Source of the DNA: Ectocarpus siliculosus
Taxonomy: Eukaryota; Sar; Phaeophyceae; Ectocarpales; Ectocarpaceae
DNA length: 12,973 bases
Assembly (NCBI GenBank): GCA_000310025.1
Contig: FN648802.1
Location: 34,868 to 47,840 of the forward strand
Direction of reading: 5' to 3'
Shown one piece after another: positions 9,446 to 12,973 of the stretch. The notes beneath the pieces are model-generated. The model saw only the letters and a program-made list of their open reading frames with translations. It made no database searches and had not been told where the DNA came from. Numbering within the stretch: position 1 is the first letter of the stretch; each line of letters opens with the position of its first letter. The translations under genes were made by a program, and so were the position numbers.

Positions 9446-10439
9446 GCCCCCCCCCCCCCCCCTCCCGCTATCTCGCACCGCAATCGCACGGCGCGGCATA
9501 CCTCTTCGACACCCAACAAATGAAAAACAAAGCACTGCAGCCGCCACGCCGCCAGCAATGCGACAAGTACCCTCCCTTGAAAACCAAAGCTACGAAAAAT
9601 AAAAACACTGCAGCCGCCACGCCGCCAACAATGCAGCAAGTATTCCCCCTTGAAAACAAAGCTACGAAAAAAAAGTAAGGGACTGCGGCCGCCACGCCGC
9701 CAACAGTGCAACAAGCACGGACGCCCCCCCTCCATTGAAAAACAGAGCTTCGACAAGACTAAACAAAACACTGCAGCCGCCACGCCGCCAGCAATGCAAC
9801 AAGCACGGACGCCCCCAACTCCCTTGAAAAACAAAGCTACGAAAAAAAAAGCAAGGGATTGCAGCGGCCACGCCGCCAACAGTGCAACAAGCACGGACGC
9901 CCCCAACTCCCTTGAAAAACAAAGCTACGAAAAAAAAAGCAAGGGACTGCAGCCGTCACGCCGCCAGAAATGCAACGAGCACGGACCCCCCCCCCTCCCT
10001 TCAAAAACAAAGCTACGAAAAAGCAAAACAAAAAACACTGCAGTCGCCACGCCGCCAACAATGCAACAAGCATGGACACCCCCTCCTCCCTCGAAAAACA
10101 AAGCTACGACAAAAAAAAACAACACTGCAGCCGCCACGCCGCCAGAAATGCAGCAAGTATCCCCCCTTGAAAAAAAAAGCTACAAAAAAAAAAGCAAGGG
10201 ACTGCAGCGGTCACGCCGCCAACAGTGCAACAAGCACGGACGCCCCCAACTCCCTTGAAAAACAGAGCTACCAACAAAAAAGCAAGGGACTGCAGCCGTC
10301 ACGCCGCCCGAAATGCAACGAGCACGGACACCCCCCCCTCCCTTCAAAAACAAAGCTACAAAAAAACAAAAAAAAAAACACTGCAGTCGCCACGCCGCCA
10401 ACAGTGCAACAAGCACGGACGCCCCCCCCCCCCTCCCCC
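9446..10439. repeat. Minisatellite array, 11 units of about 73-91 bp
   Basis: Each unit carries ctgcag (or a one-base variant) followed by a three-base variable site and cacgccgcc, then aatgcaacaagcacgg-like sequence, a C-rich stretch, and an A-rich aacaaagctacgaaaa stretch. Unit anchors lie at 9535, 9608, 9683, 9771, 9859, 9947, 10038, 10125, 10202, 10290 and 10381. Units 5-8 and 9-11 repeat an A-B-C-D order with a 343-bp higher-order period. The array is bounded by C-runs: 16 C at 9447-9462 and 12 C at 10422-10433. The long open frames on both strands here only reflect the repeat and have no independent support as genes. Confidence 0.9.
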
Positions 10440-10538
10440 AATGGCCGTATGGAACTAAAGGAATACTATATGCGTCACCCAACGCAACATTGTTTTCTTG
10501 TGCGTGGTACCAAAAAAACGTTCGAAGGGCTCCAATGC

Positions 10539-12689
10539 CTACGGTTTCTTACTCTCTGCCACGGCCAGCTGCAGCTTCAATCGCATCATTTCCAACTCGA
10601 ATTTCTGGTCCCTTTCCTTGTCCGCCTTTTCTTCGGCACGCTTAACGGCCTCAGCCGCCTCCCGCTTATCCCTGTCCTCCCGTTCCTCCCGTCGCTCATC
10701 GGCACGCATATCTCTCTCGTGCTTGCGATCCAGCTGCCTTTCATCGCGCTCCCGCTGGAATCGGTCCTCCGCCCTCTTCTCGCTCCTGATTGCCGCAGCG
10801 TCTTCCCTGGCCGCCCTCCGAACCTCGTTTTTCTCGGCATTGTGGATCGAGCGCTCAATCATCCTATTTTTTGGACACAAAAAAAAAGACAACAAGCCAC
10901 CTTTTGAATGCATTGCTCGTGCAGACGATATTGACGACACAACCGGGCACGAGGAAATAGACAAGCAAGAACTAAACCACAACGAGGTTGGGTATACCTT
11001 GCCTACTGATACAGGTGAGGTTGGGTATACCTTCACTTTGCAGGAGACAACACGAATATAAGGTACTCCATGACACACAAACCTGGAACCTACAATCGTT
11101 TCGACACGTTTTGTGAAGCAACCCAAAAAGTATAAAATCAGTACGCTCACCTGTTCATGCCCGTCTCCTCCTTCTTGCTGGTGCTTGTGCGGGTCTTCCT
11201 ACCGCTCTTGCCCGTACGCTTGGCTTGCTTGTCGGGAGGTGCATCGTCGTCGCCGGAATCGCCGTCGTCGTCAGCGTCGCCGCCGCCGCCGCCACCGCCG
11301 GCGAAGTCCAGCAGTGTGTGGCTGCCGTCGAAAACCAGTCTAGACGCCAGAGCCCTCGTCAGCCCATCAAAGATCTCGTCCGACGGTTCTTCCAGAACTG
11401 GCCACCCAAGGCGGTACCTCTCGGCATGGGGAAGGACTCTAAACGCGGGATAGTCTTGATTGTAGTGGACAAAAAGTGCGTGCGTGAGATTTCCGCGCCT
11501 GTCTAGTCCAGGAGCTTTTGACGTATCTACGGGGTCCATGCCGTAGGCGTCTTCGTCAGCTGCAACGATGTCTCTCACAAATCTATCCACCGATTTCCCA
11601 TCCCTTAGTCCCATGAGGTAGCCCGCAATCACACTCTCCATCATCCTCGTTGCGACATCATGTGGGATTTGGTCAGGCCTAAATCCGGCGTTGAGGAAAA
11701 GGTCGGCCTGCTCACGCGTAACGCCAACTTTCGATGCAAGGATCTCCATCGTCGGCGCGCGTAGCAGGTTGGCAAGGGGGCTTCCAAGCGGGGGGGTAAG
11801 TGTGACCCCACCCGCGGTAGCCGGGCTGGATCGGCCGCTACCGCTACCGCTACCGCTACCACCACCACTACCGAAACCGACCACGCCGCCGATGTTAGCG
11901 GGGCTCGATCGGCCGCTCCCACTACCAGACGGAGTGAACCCAGGCATGCGTCCCCTGCTGTCAATAACGCCACTCATCCGGCGCTCGTCGCTGGCGTGAG
12001 CTTCTCCGAAGGATGTCGCCGCTGCTCCCGGTCCGCACCGGCTATTGCCCATGTCAATGGCTGATTGCCCAAGCAAGTTGTGACCCGCCTTCCTCGCCTT
12101 TTCCTGCTGACTGTCTGCCCTCTCCCCGGTCCTGGCGTCTAGCACGGATTGCACAAGCTTCTCCTGCGAAAAAGGAGCAAAATTGGCAGACATAAAAAAG
12201 CGCGGCAAGACCAGCAGCAACTGTCATGTCTCCAGTTACTCCATTTGCACATTCCCGCGTTTGCTACAGACCTTGCTTGACTTCTAGCATGTTTTTCGCG
12301 AACGCATACAGCTGAACGCGCTCGTCATACAGGCAGCGCGCTACCCCGAATGATCGTTGTCAACAAAACGCTGATACGACGACTATAGGTGTATCACAGC
12401 AGGTGAACAAATCCGCGTAATCAAACCGATTAGCTTCTCACCAGCTCGGCTTCGTCGCCCTCGAGGTCGTCGGCGGAGGTATTCCCTGCTCCGGATGCTT
12501 TTGCCGCCTCCTCGTTCTTCTTCGCTTGAGCGCGAATGTGCGAGTCGAAGCGCGACTTCAAATGCTTGACCGTCTTGCTGCCGAACACTCTCACATATGG
12601 CTCCTTGCTCAAGTCCTCGACGACTAATGCCCACCTGTCTTCAACCCTGTCGGTCAGGCCAGCCACTCGCCAGGTCTTGTGCTTGATAG
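10539..12689 (-). CDS. Myb/SANT-like protein with C-terminal coiled coil, 5' partial
   Basis: Proposed exons, minus strand: 12689-12442, 12163-11151 and 10863-10539, about 527 residues without the unresolved 5' end. The joins are CTG|GTGAGA to TTTTTCGCAG|GAG (phase 0) and ACAG|GTGAGC to AAATAG|GATG (phase 2); both keep frame. Exon 1 (KHKTW..., RWALVVEDL, KHLKSRF) resembles Myb/SANT-like DNA-binding domains of stramenopile transposon-associated proteins. Exon 2 starts with a charged helix, passes through two Gly/Ser linkers, then a folded-looking region I cannot name (coding span about 11785-11305), then poly-Gly, poly-Asp and a Lys/Arg-rich basic stretch. Exon 3 is about 107 residues dominated by Arg, Glu, Asp and Lys, a probable long coiled coil, ending at TAG 10539. 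Harbinger elements encode a Myb-like partner that helps the transposase enter the nucleus and bind ends; that role here is inference. An alternative start is the ATG near 12193, inside proposed intron 1. Confidence 0.55.
10864..11150 (-). other. Intron 2 of the Myb/SANT-like gene (phase 2)
   Basis: 287 nt, strong donor AG|GTGAGC, acceptor AAAAAATAG|G. It joins GMN-R to MIERSIHNAE and removes a stop. The intron holds a 17-bp direct repeat at 10984-11000 and 11017-11033. Its size is close to the two transposase introns and to intron 1 of this gene. Confidence 0.75.
10984..11033. repeat. 17-bp direct repeat, two copies 33 bp apart
   Basis: gaggttgggtatacctt occurs at 10984-11000 and again at 11017-11033, inside the phase-2 intron of the Myb/SANT-like gene. 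Each copy contains the palindrome GTATAC. The function is unknown; it may be a small duplication or a paired binding site. Confidence 0.8.
11836..11873 (-). repeat. Coding microsatellite (Gly-Ser linker)
   Basis: A run of about four ccgcta/ccgctac units followed by ccacca units encodes alternating Gly and Ser on the minus strand, in exon 2 of the Myb/SANT-like gene. It forms one of two flexible linkers, both associated with a GRSSPA motif (SGRSSPANIGG and SGRSSPATAGG), which suggests an internal duplication of about 35 codons. Confidence 0.6.
12164..12441 (-). other. Intron 1 of the Myb/SANT-like gene
   Basis: 278 nt, donor GTGAGA, acceptor preceded by a pyrimidine-rich tract (ttttgctcctttttcgcag). 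It joins ...DEAEL to EKLVQSV in frame. A possible small internal exon at 12311-12282 (LYAFAKNMLE, phase 0) would also fit, but its donor (GTCAAG) is weak, so it is left out. Confidence 0.55.
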
Positions 12690-12973
12690 CTGCCGCGACA
12701 GAGAATAGTGTTAACAAGCACGAATAATATGCGAATTTGTTGGTGAAGAGCCCACGGGGCCGGTGTCTTTTTCGGGAGAGATACCTAGCACCTCTCCTAA
12801 CAAACCTACCCAGACGGATGCAAATGTGGTAAGTGGAATAGCAGGCACATTTGGGCGCACGGGTGGAATAGAACTTTGGATGTTGTAACGTTTTCGCCAC
12901 ACCTTCCTGTGCCACGCCAACCACTGCTGTACATACCTCCAGAGCTGCCCGCTCGTTACACTACTGTACGGGA
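12690..12973 (-). other. Probable 5' intron and exon edge of the Myb/SANT-like gene
   Basis: The acceptor GCGGCAG|CT at 12690/12689 requires a preceding exon that leaves one base of a codon. A donor-like CTGGAG|GTATGT lies at 12937/12936, giving an intron of 247 nt, similar to its neighbours. However, the phase-compatible frame upstream meets a stop at 12958-12956, so this exon cannot be confirmed, and the true 5' exon may lie outside the window. Confidence 0.3.

Noticed and set aside
9439-10907. Several long open frames on both strands in the minisatellite, up to 341 codons
   Set aside because: They are translations of the tandem repeat in many frames at once, which is expected of a stop-poor repeat and is not evidence for a protein.
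12282-12311. Micro-exon coding LYAFAKNMLE in the Myb/SANT-like gene
   Set aside because: It fits the phase but needs a weak GTCAAG donor. A single 278-nt intron without it matches the neighbouring intron sizes and keeps frame.
1-12973. CRISPR array or bacterial-type defence system
   Set aside because: The direct repeats present are a minisatellite and coding repeats without spacers, and all supported genes are intron-containing and eukaryotic.

Overview
The window looks like nuclear DNA of a brown alga or a close stramenopile relative. The evidence is a long EsV-1-7 repeat protein (a cysteine/histidine repeat family best known from Ectocarpus and its phaeoviruses), spliceosomal GT-AG introns of about 250-670 nt, a Harbinger-type transposase gene and many local repeats. 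The species cannot be fixed from sequence alone; EsV-1-7 repeats also occur outside brown algae.

Layout, left to right. 1-1712: no recognisable gene; poly-G/C runs. 1713-4126 (minus): a two-exon gene for a predicted 581-aa protein with 12 EsV-1-7 repeats. The ninth repeat is cut by a 668-nt intron and is restored only when the two open frames are spliced, so they are one gene. 4127-5552: upstream flank with a TATA-like palindrome, an AAAATC simple repeat and a diverged 208-bp tandem duplication. 5553-6552: a 1-kb non-autonomous terminal-inverted-repeat (TIR) element with ends of about 75 bp. 6557 onward: a second, related element end in the same orientation, abutting the first through a perfect 15-bp hairpin. 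6837-8502 (plus): a three-exon PIF/Harbinger DDE transposase of 375 aa. 8503-9445: no gene seen. 9446-10439: an 11-copy minisatellite with a higher-order A-B-C-D arrangement. 10539-12689 (minus): a multi-exon gene with a probable Myb/SANT-like N-terminal part, an unrecognised middle domain and a highly charged C-terminal coiled coil; its 5' end is unresolved. 12690-12973: probably its 5' intron and further exon sequence.

The transposase and the Myb/SANT-like gene are convergent. Harbinger transposons typically encode exactly this pair of proteins, so both may belong to one large element whose left end is at 6557 and whose right end lies outside the window. This is inference: no matching right end was found here. 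The EsV-1-7 gene is divergent from the transposon and is probably a host gene. Its function is unknown; EsV-1-7 proteins are suspected metal-binding regulators, the characterised example being the Ectocarpus IMMEDIATE UPRIGHT protein.
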